Shown here piece after piece: positions 1-8,639 of a stretch of DNA of 64,000 bases (position 1 is the first letter of the stretch; every line of letters starts with the position of its first letter). Source of the DNA: Anthoceros angustus (taxonomy: Eukaryota; Streptophyta; Anthocerotopsida; Anthocerotales; Anthocerotaceae). The stretch spans positions 124,001-188,000 of the forward strand of contig MU008165.1 in NCBI GenBank assembly GCA_010909165.1. The letters are read 5' to 3'. A model generated the notes under the pieces. It had not been told where the DNA came from. It ran no database searches and was given only the letters and a program-made list of their open reading frames with translations. Position numbers and translations under genes: made by a program.

Positions 1-1099
1 CCCCATTCTTCTTCTTTCTACAGTCCTTTTCCATGTGATTAGGTATTCTGCACCAATTACAAATAATTCCACTCTTTTTGGTACCCCTGGAAGGTGTGGA
101 AGAGCTGGATTCGCCATGATATTTGTTTGGTGTGGAATAAGCAGGTCTATTGGAAGGAGAACTTTTTCCGCGTCCTCTTCCTCTGCCTCTTCCAGCGTAC
201 ATCACCTGCTGTCGGCTGGACTTGGGCTCATGGCGTCGGTGGACTCCTCCTGAATCATGGCTCCGATGAGTTCTGCGACACTGATGTCGAGGTCGTCGTC
301 TGCATCGAAGCCGCCCGAATTCTTTTGGGCTTGTCGAACCACAGCGTTCTGTGTGGTGAGAAATGGTCTGTAGGAGGGTGGGAGGGATATCAAGAGAACA
401 AGGAATGCAACAAGTTCGGAGACGGAGGTGTTGGTGGCAGCTTCATATTGAGATCTAGCTTGCTGGAAAGTGTTGATATGGTGTTCGATGTCGAGGTCTT
501 GCATCGAGCCGAATTCTTTTGGGCTTGTCGAACCACAGCGTTCTGTGTGGTGAGAAATGGTCTGTAGGAGGGTGGGAGGGAAATCAAGAGAACAAGGAAT
601 GCAACAAGTTCGGAGACGGAGGTGTTGGTGGCAGCTTCATATTGAGATCTAGCTTGCTGGAAAGTGTTGATATGGTGTTCGACGGAGTCAGATTCCTTCA
701 TCTTCAGATTGAAGAAGTTGCGCATCGCGGTCATCATACTCATCACATCTCTTGAAGAATATAACTGAGCAAGGTGATCCCACATCTTAGAAGTTTTGCT
801 TGACCGCATTGTCTTACCATATTAAGGGCTAGTCCACCGATCGAGGTCTTGAGCTTTTTCATCCTGGCGTCAGTTTCTTTGCTCTGAGCCCCACCGTGGT
901 TTGGTGTGGACCCACTTACAACGTCCCATAGGTCTCGATTGCGGAAAAGTGCACGATTCGCAGCGCCAAACGCCCGCCCATTGAATCTATCCTTTTCCTT
1001 AAAACTGTCACCATAGTTGTGATTCACCACGGAAGGTCGTACTTCATCTTTGGGTGGATCCTGCCTCTCCTCTCGATCGTCCACGTCGGAACCAGCCAT
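1..1099 (-). mobile_element. Ty1/copia-type Gag (frameshifted), 5' part of the element
   Basis: Read on the minus strand from an ATG at 1099, the product looks like the UBN2-type Gag of plant copia elements. It has an acidic N-terminus (MAGSDVDDREE), then RFNG and NRDLWDVV, then the hallmark region MWDHLAQLYSSRDVMSMM with LKMKESDSVEHHINTFQQ, and at 1-60 a zinc knuckle, CNWCRIPNHMEKDC, which fits CX2CX4HX4C. Gag coats element RNA in the cytoplasmic particle. The frame breaks near 750-810 and again around an internal duplication at 317-682, so no intact protein is made. Pol would lie to the left, outside the window. The orientation agrees with the primer site and LTR to its right. Confidence 0.85.
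317..682. repeat. Direct 172-bp duplication inside the copia Gag
   Basis: 317-488 and 511-682 are near-identical (offset 194). The joining piece 490-510 is itself a degenerate copy of about 283-316, so the event was a tandem duplication of roughly 200 bp. It repeats the Gag segment containing EHHINTFQQARSQYE and SYRPFLTTQN and shifts the frame. Confidence 0.9.
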
Positions 1100-1929
1100 T
1101 GCAGGTGGTCACTATTGCAGCTTAGAGAGCTGAAGCGCCTTCGCATTTCCTCATCATCATGCAGGAAATACTGGGCGCAAGGAGCAAAACAAGAAGAAAC
1201 CTTTTCTGTACTGGCGTGTTTGTCAGGATGACGAGCAGCAGTAAGGGAAAGTTTGTGATGAAGACAGCTCAGCATGTTTGGATCAGTATGCTCAAGGAGG
1301 CGCTTATTGAGATCACGCACTTCTCTTGCTAACTCCTCTATGCTTGTTCTGCGTAGGGTGTGTTGACGGCGTGGTTCTCTGGCGAGAGTCTTTATCGAAC
1401 TGGAAGTTTCTTGCTTGTGTTGTTGTAAGCCTGCATTGGAGAGGAGGAAGAGGACACCTTGTAGATTTGGGATATGATCAAGAGCGAGTTCAATTGCTTT
1501 CACTTGACTTAAACTAAAGATAGTAAGCAAGTTTCTTCTAGCAATTTCTATGCCTCCCTTGATCTTCTACTTTGATTAGAATAGAGCCAATGAAGTTAGC
1601 AATAAGTATGGAATCTCCTACTATCTTACTAGACTTCCTAGCAATTCTAATCTTTGCATTCCTATATTCTATCTCTTGTCTTGCGCCTTAATCTTCTTCC
1701 AATAGCCTTGCTTGCGAGGATTGAAGGATCCATCGCATTGAAGCAAGGATTGGATGCACTGTGTGCATTATTGAAGATTAAGGAAGGCAAACATGATGAC
1801 AATCTATGACATGCAATCTAAAGAATCTATACATCTTCTAAAAAGAAATGAAGAAGAAGATGAAGAAGAAGAGTAGATCAGCATGTCAAGTTGTCCAATG
1901 CAAATAGAGAGCAGCAATGCTCGATACCA
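1100..1929 (-). other. Copia leader between primer-binding site and Gag
   Basis: On the minus strand this lies between the LTR and the Gag start. The primer site is at 1929-1919 (TGGTATCGAGC), immediately next to the LTR end; it is a one-base-shorter variant of the usual plant initiator-Met site TGGTATCAGAGC. A minus-strand open stretch at 1024-1530 in this leader overlaps the Gag start in another frame and resembles nothing I know. 1530-1900 is A/T-rich leader without a convincing reading frame. Confidence 0.6.
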
Positions 1930-2200
1930 TGATGAGAATCATAGCTCTAGGTAGCAAAACATAGCAAGATAGTAGAAAGCTTTGCACAAAAGTTGTATGC
2001 ATTGATTATAATAGAAAGTACAAAGCCTTTATATAGGCTAGGTGGTTATAACCATAAGGTGGTTGTAACCATAAGTAGTTCTAACCTCTAAGTGGTTGTA
2101 ACAACTAACTACTCATTAAACTACCTAAAGCCCTAAGAACTAAATTAATTAATAGCCTTAAGTGCCCTAGTGAAGAGTGCCCTAAATAGGTCATATTTCA
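1930..2200 (-). mobile_element. Copia long terminal repeat (271 bp)
   Basis: The segment begins with TG at 1930 and ends with CA at 2200, as an LTR should, and abuts the primer site at 1929. On the minus strand a TATA motif (CTATATAAAG) lies at about 2039-2029, giving an R start near 2005. The U3 part, 2042-2105, holds repeated GGTTATAACC / GGTTGTAAC motifs, which look like transcription-factor sites. Only one LTR is in the window, so the boundaries rest on the TG/CA ends and primer-site adjacency. Confidence 0.65.
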
Positions 2201-2929
2201 TCACTGTCGTGGGGTGATGGGCGACAATGCTCTTGCTGCATTCTGCCGTGACGAGCGCTCAATTTGGGAAAGATGGCCGCTCGTAATTGCGCTTGAGCGC
2301 CGGAAGAGATAGTGCCAGAGAGCAGGGTGCCTGAGCGCGAGTGACTGCAAAAACTATCGAGAAGTCGGTCGAGGGAATGGCCTTCTCTCGCCGTAACGTC
2401 GGAGTAATCAAGCGCGGGAGGGCGTCCTTCGCAGCCGTGGCTGAGAGTCACGCCATCACTCTAGCTGGTGCCGCTCGGCACATGTACAGGTCATGGTTAC
2501 GCCCCATGACGGCCCGACAACCCTGCGGTCCTGGTCCGCTGCATGCCCGTTCTCCTCTCGACTGCGCCACGTGGGCCCCTTGCCAAACACACTCCCCCCT
2601 TTTCCGAAGTTACTTTTCCCAGCGGACTTATCGCAGCCTTACTCGAGATGCAGTGGGACTCACCCTGCCTACTCCGGTCCGGTCAGAAGTCCCACTACTC
2701 GAGTCCAGGTCAGTCACCACAGCCTTATGCCCTTCAGTCGTTCATTCCTCTTTCACCTGTCCCCAACCTTATTTTCCCCCTTTCGCCTTATTTTCCACTC
2801 CACACTAACAAAAAAAACAAAAACTAGCTCATTACCTTCCTAAGGGGGAGAGCCCGCAGTCCACACTTGGTATCTCAGCCTGCCATTGGCCTCCGTTACA
2901 GTAGGTTGGTCACTTTCCAGCATCCGATC
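2201..2929. other. Intergenic, no gene seen
   Basis: About 730 bp flanking the copia LTR. It has moderately high GC to 2600, then a C/T-rich stretch and an A-rich run at 2808-2825. Open frames on the plus strand (2341-2843) overlap one another in different frames and have no recognisable domain; I treat them as chance. Confidence 0.5.
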
Positions 2930-3903
2930 TCTCTCGAGTGGGAATCAGAGTCTCGAGAAACATTGCAGCAGTAGGCTGTATAGCAGAAATTGAGGTATCT
3001 CGACAGGTCATATCTGATACAAGCTCTGTTATGTGTTGCAGTTTTAGGGAGAGGAATTCCAGGCGTCCGTTGACCTACCTAGAAAGAGTTTCTAGTTTGT
3101 CGGTTACTTCAACATATCTTTCTGCAGATTGCGTGCCCTGTCTGGCAAGGATCCTGAGCAGAATTTCTTCAGTTCTACCTAGGCGGTCATTCATGACTCT
3201 GTATACACCGACAGTTTCTGGTAACCGAGGGGAATTGTCTGGGAATAACTCTGCAATTTCCTCCACGTTACTTTCAATGTACACCCGTGATGGGTTGTTG
3301 CTAAATGGTCGGGTATAAGCAGCAACTCTTTGTTGCTATGAGTTCCTTGAATTGGTCTGACGCGTGGGTCTACTATGTGCAGGCTGATTCACACGCTCAG
3401 CGTGACCTCGTCGCCGCGAAGGCATTTTTCTGGAATTATGAATTTAGAAATTGCATTCATAATTCTTCTAGAATTCTTGTAATTATAAACTGATGATTGT
3501 GTGCAGGAGGGGTAACATGGGCTTCAGCAGACTCCCCAATTATCCTAGGATAATTGTGAGATTTTGCTTAAGTCCTGGTTGCTCTTCCAAAACACCGATA
3601 TCAGGTTTTAATATTAATATACTTCAATTCCTCTTGCGTATGCGCAACGGAACTTTGTAAGATCTTAGATTGAAATCGAGACTTGTCCAAACTCTCTGAT
3701 TTAATCATTGTGACGATACAATGGCAACATCATCGTAGCTACCATTTAGCGTGAGATGATACCAGTCCATTAACCAGGCTAAAACATCAATAGCCTTGAT
3801 CCACAAGCGTAGAGGAATATCAAATTCACTCCATAGCGTGCCGAGATATGAGTATCTTAGGGTTCCTCCGGATCTGGTCATCGTCTAAAGGTGATCATCA
3901 AGA
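2930..3903 (-). mobile_element. Decayed internal region of an LTR element (Gag side)
   Basis: On the minus strand this follows the primer site at 3920. A short frame from ATG 3881 to stop 3705 (58 aa, starting MTRSGGTLRYSYLG, with ALWSEF-like and AWLMDWYHL segments) and a second at 3284-3075 (MYIESNVEEIAELFPDN..., acidic and probably helical) are the only readable parts. The second continues after one TAG as VNGRLEFLSLKLQHITEL. The position just behind a primer site suggests Gag remnants, but neither matches a family I can name. Confidence 0.4.
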
Positions 3904-4087
3904 GCAGAGCTCTGATACCATGTTCGGATAGAACCATGGCCAGAGTGCAAGAGAAAAACGAAGCACGATCTAATTAAGAGCATAAACAATGAATACAAAA
4001 ATAGTGTCTTAGTTGGTCTTATGTACTAAACATCTAGGCAACCCTTCGCTAAGTGACCTTTGGATAAATAACCTTGTCATAATTAAC
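3904..4087 (-). mobile_element. LTR with adjoining initiator-Met primer site
   Basis: Minus-strand TGGTATCAGAGCTC at 3920-3907 matches the usual plant primer site complementary to the 3' end of initiator tRNA-Met. The sequence to its right begins with TG at 3921, so an LTR ending ...CA abuts the site with no spacer. The LTR's far end is unclear; it must lie before the integrase stop codon at 4088-4090. This one LTR therefore closes the element on the right and opens the one on the left. Confidence 0.55.
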
Positions 4088-4288
4088 TCAGCAAGTTAAC
4101 CCTAAGCGAGGTAAGATTATTTTAACCGTAACACACACCTTGTCTCCTACTTGAAACTCTGCCTCTTGCCTCTGCCTGTCAGCAAACTTCTTTTGCCTGT
4201 TCTGAGTCTTGGCCAATATCTTCTTAGCAACTTCATGCCTGGCCCTTAACTGCTCAATGAATTCACATGGTTCTCTTGCTGCTGTCAT
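4088..4288 (-). mobile_element. Ty3/gypsy integrase C-terminal fragment
   Basis: A 66-residue minus-strand frame reads EFIEQLRARHEVAKKILAK, then RQKKFADRQRQEAEFQVGDK, and ends ILPRLGLTC. This matches the segment after the integrase catalytic core in plant gypsy Pol (the helical RAxHxxAKxxLxxAQxRQKxxAD... stretch and the start of the GPY/F-like VGDxVxV strand). The catalytic core would lie to the right but is not there; the sequence changes at about 4289-4320, where the LTR palindrome starts. Confidence 0.7.
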
Positions 4289-4320
4289 TCCTCCGAGTGA
4301 CTAGAGAGTGCACAAGATAG

Positions 4321-4912
4321 AGTAACGGCACTGGTGAAACAAGATAGAAAGATGAAAAGTTGAAAGAGGTAAAAAGCTAAGTTAGTAGCTGCCCTGTTAA
4401 GAAGATGCATGTGTTGCATGCTTCATGCAATCTCTTGTTAGAGAGGGCTACACACAAATGAAGAGCTGCCTAGAGGACTCTTAGTGATCGGTGGTGCATG
4501 AAGAATCCCTAGATTTGATTTGCCTAGTTGAGGTCAGCGGGATATATAAGGGCGAGCAAAGGCTTTGAGGAACAAGTTACTCACTCTTTGAGAGAGCAGC
4601 AAGTGTCTTGCAAGCCTGTGTTGAGAGAGGCGGGAGAGCTAGCTAGTGAGCTTGTCATGGAATCAATGCCGGTGGCCAGTTGGGCGTAGATAGCCGATTC
4701 CATTGTTGTATTCTTGCAATAAAGAGCGAGACCGAGGAGGTGACTGCGAGCCGTCAATGGACGGTGTATGAGCCTAGTCTTTGTGTTGTGAGGTTGAGAG
4801 CGCTAAGAAACGTGCAAGTCTCTTGTGGATTGAATTGGTGAGGTCCTAGACCACTGGGAAGCCAGCACTTGTCGCTTCCTTACTAGCTGCGCAGTGAGGG
4901 GTGTTACTTTAG
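4321..4912 (+). mobile_element. Left LTR-like arm of an inverted pair
   Basis: About 590 bp that recurs, reversed and complemented, at 5045-5630 with roughly 85-90% identity by eye. It has the anatomy of an LTR: TATA box GATATATAAG at 4541-4550, polyadenylation signal AATAAA at 4718-4723, and at its right end GTGTTACTTTAG followed by TGGTATCAGAG, the initiator-Met primer site. It reads left to right, toward the central tRNA. Confidence 0.75.
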
Positions 4913-4916
4913 TGGT

Positions 4917-5044
4917 ATCAGAGTGGCGCAGCGGAAGCGTGGTAGTCCATAACCCACAAGTTCCAAGATCGAAACCTGGCGCAGCGGAAGCATGGTGGGC
5001 CCATAATCCATAGGTCCCAGGATCGAAACCTGGCTCTGATACCA
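4917..5044 (+). other. Initiator tRNA-Met copy with internal duplication and encoded CCA
   Basis: The sequence starts ATCAGAGTGGCGCAGCGGAA and ends CCTGGCTCTGATACCA, the two ends of plant cytosolic initiator tRNA-Met, with the CAT anticodon context GGGCCCATAA present. The body is duplicated: 4928-4980 and 4981-5034 are two copies of the stretch from GCAGCGGAAGC to GAAACCTGGC, so it cannot fold as one normal tRNA. The 3' CCA is present in the DNA, whereas eukaryotic nuclear tRNA genes do not encode CCA. I infer it was copied from a mature tRNA primer during reverse transcription rather than being a working tRNA gene. Confidence 0.75.
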
Positions 5045-5630
5045 CTAAAGTAACACCCCTCACTGCGCAACTAGTAAGGAAGCGACAAGTGCTGGCTTCC
5101 CAACGGTCTAGGATCTCGCCAATTCACTCCACAAGAGACTTGCACGATTCTCAGCGCTCTCAACCTCACAACATGCTAGGCTCCAAGTAGCCCGTCACGA
5201 CGACTCGTAGTCCACCTCCTCGAGGTCTTGCTCTTTGTGCAAGAATACAACAATGGAATCGGCTATCTACGCCCAATCAAGGCTCGGCATTGATTCCATG
5301 ACAAGCTCACTAGCTAGCTCTCCCGACTCTCTCAACAAGGCTTACTGCCTCTGCCTCTCAAAGAGTGAGTAACTTGTTCCTCAAAGCCTTTGCTCGGCCC
5401 TTATATATCCCGCACTGACCTCAACTAGGCAGTTAAATCTAGAGTTCTTACACCAGCGATCACTAAGAGTCCTCTCTAGCTCTTCATTTTGTGGGTAACA
5501 GTCCTCTCTAACAAGAGATTGCATGAAGCATGCAACACATGCATTTTTCTTAATAGGGCAGCTACTAACTTAACTTTTTACCTCTTACAACTTTTACCTT
5601 TCTATCTTATTTCACCAGTCCCGTAACCTC
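5045..5630 (-). mobile_element. Right LTR-like arm of the inverted pair
   Basis: Inverted copy of the arm at 4321-4912. From the tRNA outwards the minus strand reads TGGTATCAGAGCCAGG at 5044-5029, then the LTR leftward-equivalent with CTAAAGTAACACCCCTC at 5045 onwards, the TATA equivalent at 5401-5410 and an outer end near 5630 (GTTACGGGACTGGTGAAA on the minus strand). Small indels separate it from the left arm, so the palindrome is old enough to have mutated. Confidence 0.75.
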
Positions 5631-7369
5631 CAATTATGGGGCAAGTTTTTCTAATGAGACGTCCTAAGATAATAATTATATAGACAATTTAATTGAAGTA
5701 TTTCTTTCCTTTGAGTTGTATGGTACAACTTGATTGGAGTCGGTGCTTCGATGTATTTGGCACCATTTTTTTGACAGTTAAAAGAACAATAATTATGCTT
5801 AAATTCATCTTGTACCACCAGAGTAAGCAGTCTAATTTGTTCACAAATATATAAGACCATAAATTCATCATTTTGACTATAATCTGAAGCATTTCTATGA
5901 ATGCCCATTTGCATCCACAAAAAAGTATGTTCATTTTTGGCAAAGTTTTTGTTTTGGTCAATTATACCAATCAAATCATAAATAAATCACAGCTTGAAAT
6001 TTAAAGCTTTAAGAACAAATAAGACTAGATGGAAATCTAGTCTAAAAATCTACTTTAGCAACAAGAAACGGAACAATATTAAGGCTGATGTATGATTAAA
6101 TGAAGTCAATGTGTCATTCAACATTACCCTTGATCCAATCTAAAACATCAGCAACATCTCCAATCAAATAGCCTTTGAATCTGGCGCAAGGTGCTAGAGG
6201 GGAGAAGGCCACTAATGTCCCTTCGGGCACAGGAGTATCCGCCTATGCGAGCAGCATAAGGCCAATCCTAAAAAACTTCCTCCAAACCAATCTAGAAACC
6301 TGATTAGCCAAATTCAGCAAAAGCTCGGCATCCTCGAGGAGCAGTCCTAGAGAAGGCGTGAGCTTGAGGAGGCTGGATTGTGGCGGGGCAATGAATCAAA
6401 CGGGCCTCCATTTAGGGACTCCCTATATCGGCACGAGCACACATAGCAATCACCTCGCGGTATGCCGAAGTAGAAATCTCATACTTGTTCTTGTGTTCTT
6501 TTACATTAAATCATTTTGTTTCACTAATATGTCGTTTAAACATCGTTGTGTGTCAGAAAGTCATTGTCAAGTAATGCTCTCACTTACTAAATTTAGAAAA
6601 GGAAACACTTAATGGAACATCCGGTGCCAAAGCAAATGGTAATTAAACCTTTTCGCAGCATCTATATTGATGTCGCAATTGTTTCCGTTAATATTTTGTC
6701 AATTTCGCAATTGTTTTTGTTGACATCTCTATGGATTTAGCAATTATTTCCATTGATATCTTTACATCCAAGCTTTGATGGGGCAGAGATTAGGGACCAT
6801 CTCGTGGGTACAACTTGCCTAATAACAGCCGTAGCGTTGGTGACCTTCTTGAGAAAAATGGAGGACAACATCTAAGCAACGCTTGGTAAAAGCGATGAAC
6901 CAATAAAGTCTGACTAAGTAACGATGGCAGTCAATCTCGTAGCGTGATCAGTGAAGGTTGCAGAGCCTACATCAATAGAAACCATAGCAAATCAATAAGA
7001 ATGACTTTAGAGGATTTTAGACAAACTAAAGACTATGTCGTTGGCCTTACCATGTGCTGCTTTGGCAACAGGCATGCCATCATATATTGTTTTGACTATC
7101 TTTTCCATGTTTAGGAAGTGAGATATTATCTATGGATTGTGCAGAACAATAACTAAAATATTAAAGTACAACATAAAATTAATGCAATGTTCTACACAGT
7201 CTACCGGTCATATCTCACTTATAAAATTGAATATAATTGAGAATGAGGATGCACATATTGAATTCAATTCGAATGTTGATTTTGAATTTTTTTGAATTTC
7301 TTTTAGGGTATGAACTTGCACTACATATATGTAAGAAGTGTTTAAAAGAGTCACTACTTACAAGAAGTT
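5631..7369. other. AT-rich intergenic stretch, one unidentified ORF
   Basis: No gene recognised. A minus-strand frame at 5974-5651 (107 aa: MIGIIDQNKNFAKNEH... with VLYICEQIRLLTLVVQDEF and GAKYIEAPTPIKLYHT) has a natural protein composition and may be the tail of a decayed element or gene, but I cannot assign it. The rest is AT-rich with short homopolymer runs and no clear coding signal. Confidence 0.4.
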
Positions 7370-7745
7370 GTCAACCTCGTATGGAGAAGTGATGCTACAC
7401 CTTACTAAAACAAGATCATTGGATATAATATACTTGGTGCCACTCCTACCAAAGCCAAGAAAGGGAGACTGAACTAAACGACGATCTTGTACTTTATAGT
7501 CTCGTACGCGAGATGTTGGGCTTTTGGGAGAACAAAATTTCATGACTGTCATTCTTCTGGTGAGAAAAGATAAATGAGCGTTAGGCTTTTGAAAGAACGG
7601 AAATACATAGCATTGATTTGTTTTCTACTTATGCCACATGTTCTTTCCAAGCTTAATCTTAAACAGATATTTTTCACCCCAACATCACACAAATTCTTAC
7701 CAATGTAGAAAATAAAGTCCTTACAAAATGATTCATGGTCCCCAC
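7370..7745 (-). pseudogene. Relic of the aleurain-like protease 3' end
   Basis: The plus-strand sequence aligns with the last exons and 3' flank of the intact protease gene downstream (about 8600-8850). Both share AAGAAGTTGTCAACCTCGTA versus AGGGATCGTCAACCTCCTA, then CTACACCTTACT, CCAAAGCCAAGA, GGCTTTTGGGAGAACA and TGCCACATGTTCTTTCCAAG. The translated remnant keeps the order of GYFxIxLGKNMC as YLFKIKLGKNMWHK. The stretch 7499-7600 is itself partly repeated. There is no catalytic part, so it is a non-functional duplicate end. Confidence 0.75.
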
Positions 7746-7830
7746 TATAGTTCTTTTGAAATGAGTTCATGGCCCACTTTCAAGTCAAGTCAAGTCAAAA
7801 AGTTTATTCATGTACCTAACGTCTCGGCGT

Positions 7831-8250
7831 TGAAGAACTCACTCACTCGAGGAGTCCAACGTGCCCCCTCTAAAGAACTCACTCACTCGAGGAATCCAGC
7901 ATGCCCGCTGTGAAGCACTCACTCACTCGAGGAGTCCAGCATGCCCGTTCTGAAGCACTCACTCACTCGAGGAGTCCAGCATGCCCGCTCTGAAGCACTC
8001 ACTCACCCTCGAAGTCCAGCATGCCCACTCTGAAGCACTCACTCACTCTCGAAGTCCAGCATGCTCGCTCTGAAGCACTCACTCACTCTCAAAGCTCTGA
8101 AGCACTCACTCACTCTCGAAGTCCAGCATGCTCGCTCTGAAGCACTCTCTCACTCTCGTCCAGCATGCTCGCTCTGAAGCACTCTCTCACTCTCGAAGCT
8201 CTGAAGCACTCACTCACTTTCGAAGCACTCCCTCTCGAAGGAGTCCAGCA
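7831..8250. repeat. About 40-bp satellite, roughly 11 copies
   Basis: The unit is close to GAAGCACTCACTCACTCGAG plus GAGTCCAGCATGCCCGCTCT. Early copies carry CTCGAGGAG and later ones CTCTCGAAG, and several later copies are shortened to AAGCTCTGAAGCACTCACTC. The array sits between the protease relic and the intact protease gene. Confidence 0.9.
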
Positions 8251-8639
8251 GGTCCCCAGGACTACAATCAGCAACGTTTTTGAAGAGAGATCATGAACTA
8301 GTTTCATAACAAACAATTGAACAATCTAAATGATGACATACCAAGATCGCTTTAGATTACAAAAAAGGAACAAAAAAGAAACAACCACAACAGCTTCTTC
8401 ATGATCACTTTGTAATTCATGATAAAGTAATAATATGTACATGATAAATAGAAGATGAATTCACGAATATGGATAGCAAATTCTTGACATAGGAATAGGT
8501 CATATTCTATCAGTCGAGAGAATCTATCTCCCTCTCCAACAGAACAGGAACTCAACTCCCACTACATGAAAGAAGTGATAAGACGAGATCACAGTTTACA
8601 AGGGATCGTCAACCTCCTATGGAAAAGCGACACTACACC
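8251..8639. other. 3' flank of the protease gene
   Basis: AT-rich sequence with no gene seen. It probably holds the 3' untranslated region and polyadenylation site of the minus-strand protease gene whose stop codon is at 8642-8640. The minus-strand frame 8555-8352 is rich in F, L and I but has no recognised motif. Confidence 0.5.

Noticed and set aside
2341-2843. Three overlapping plus-strand ORFs of 94-155 aa
   Set aside because: Mutually overlapping in different frames, no domain, no splice or codon evidence.
4917-5044. A functional tRNA-Met gene
   Set aside because: The body is duplicated, CCA is encoded and LTR arms abut both ends; it cannot form a normal cloverleaf.
4803-5063. Minus-strand ORF of 86 aa across the palindrome centre (contains GFDPGTYGLW)
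   Set aside because: It is the translated complement of the tRNA-Met copy and LTR end, a common false protein, not a gene.
7831-8250. CRISPR-like array
   Set aside because: Repeats are contiguous without unique spacers, and the genome is eukaryotic; it is a satellite. The same holds for 18193-18663 and 51281-51600.
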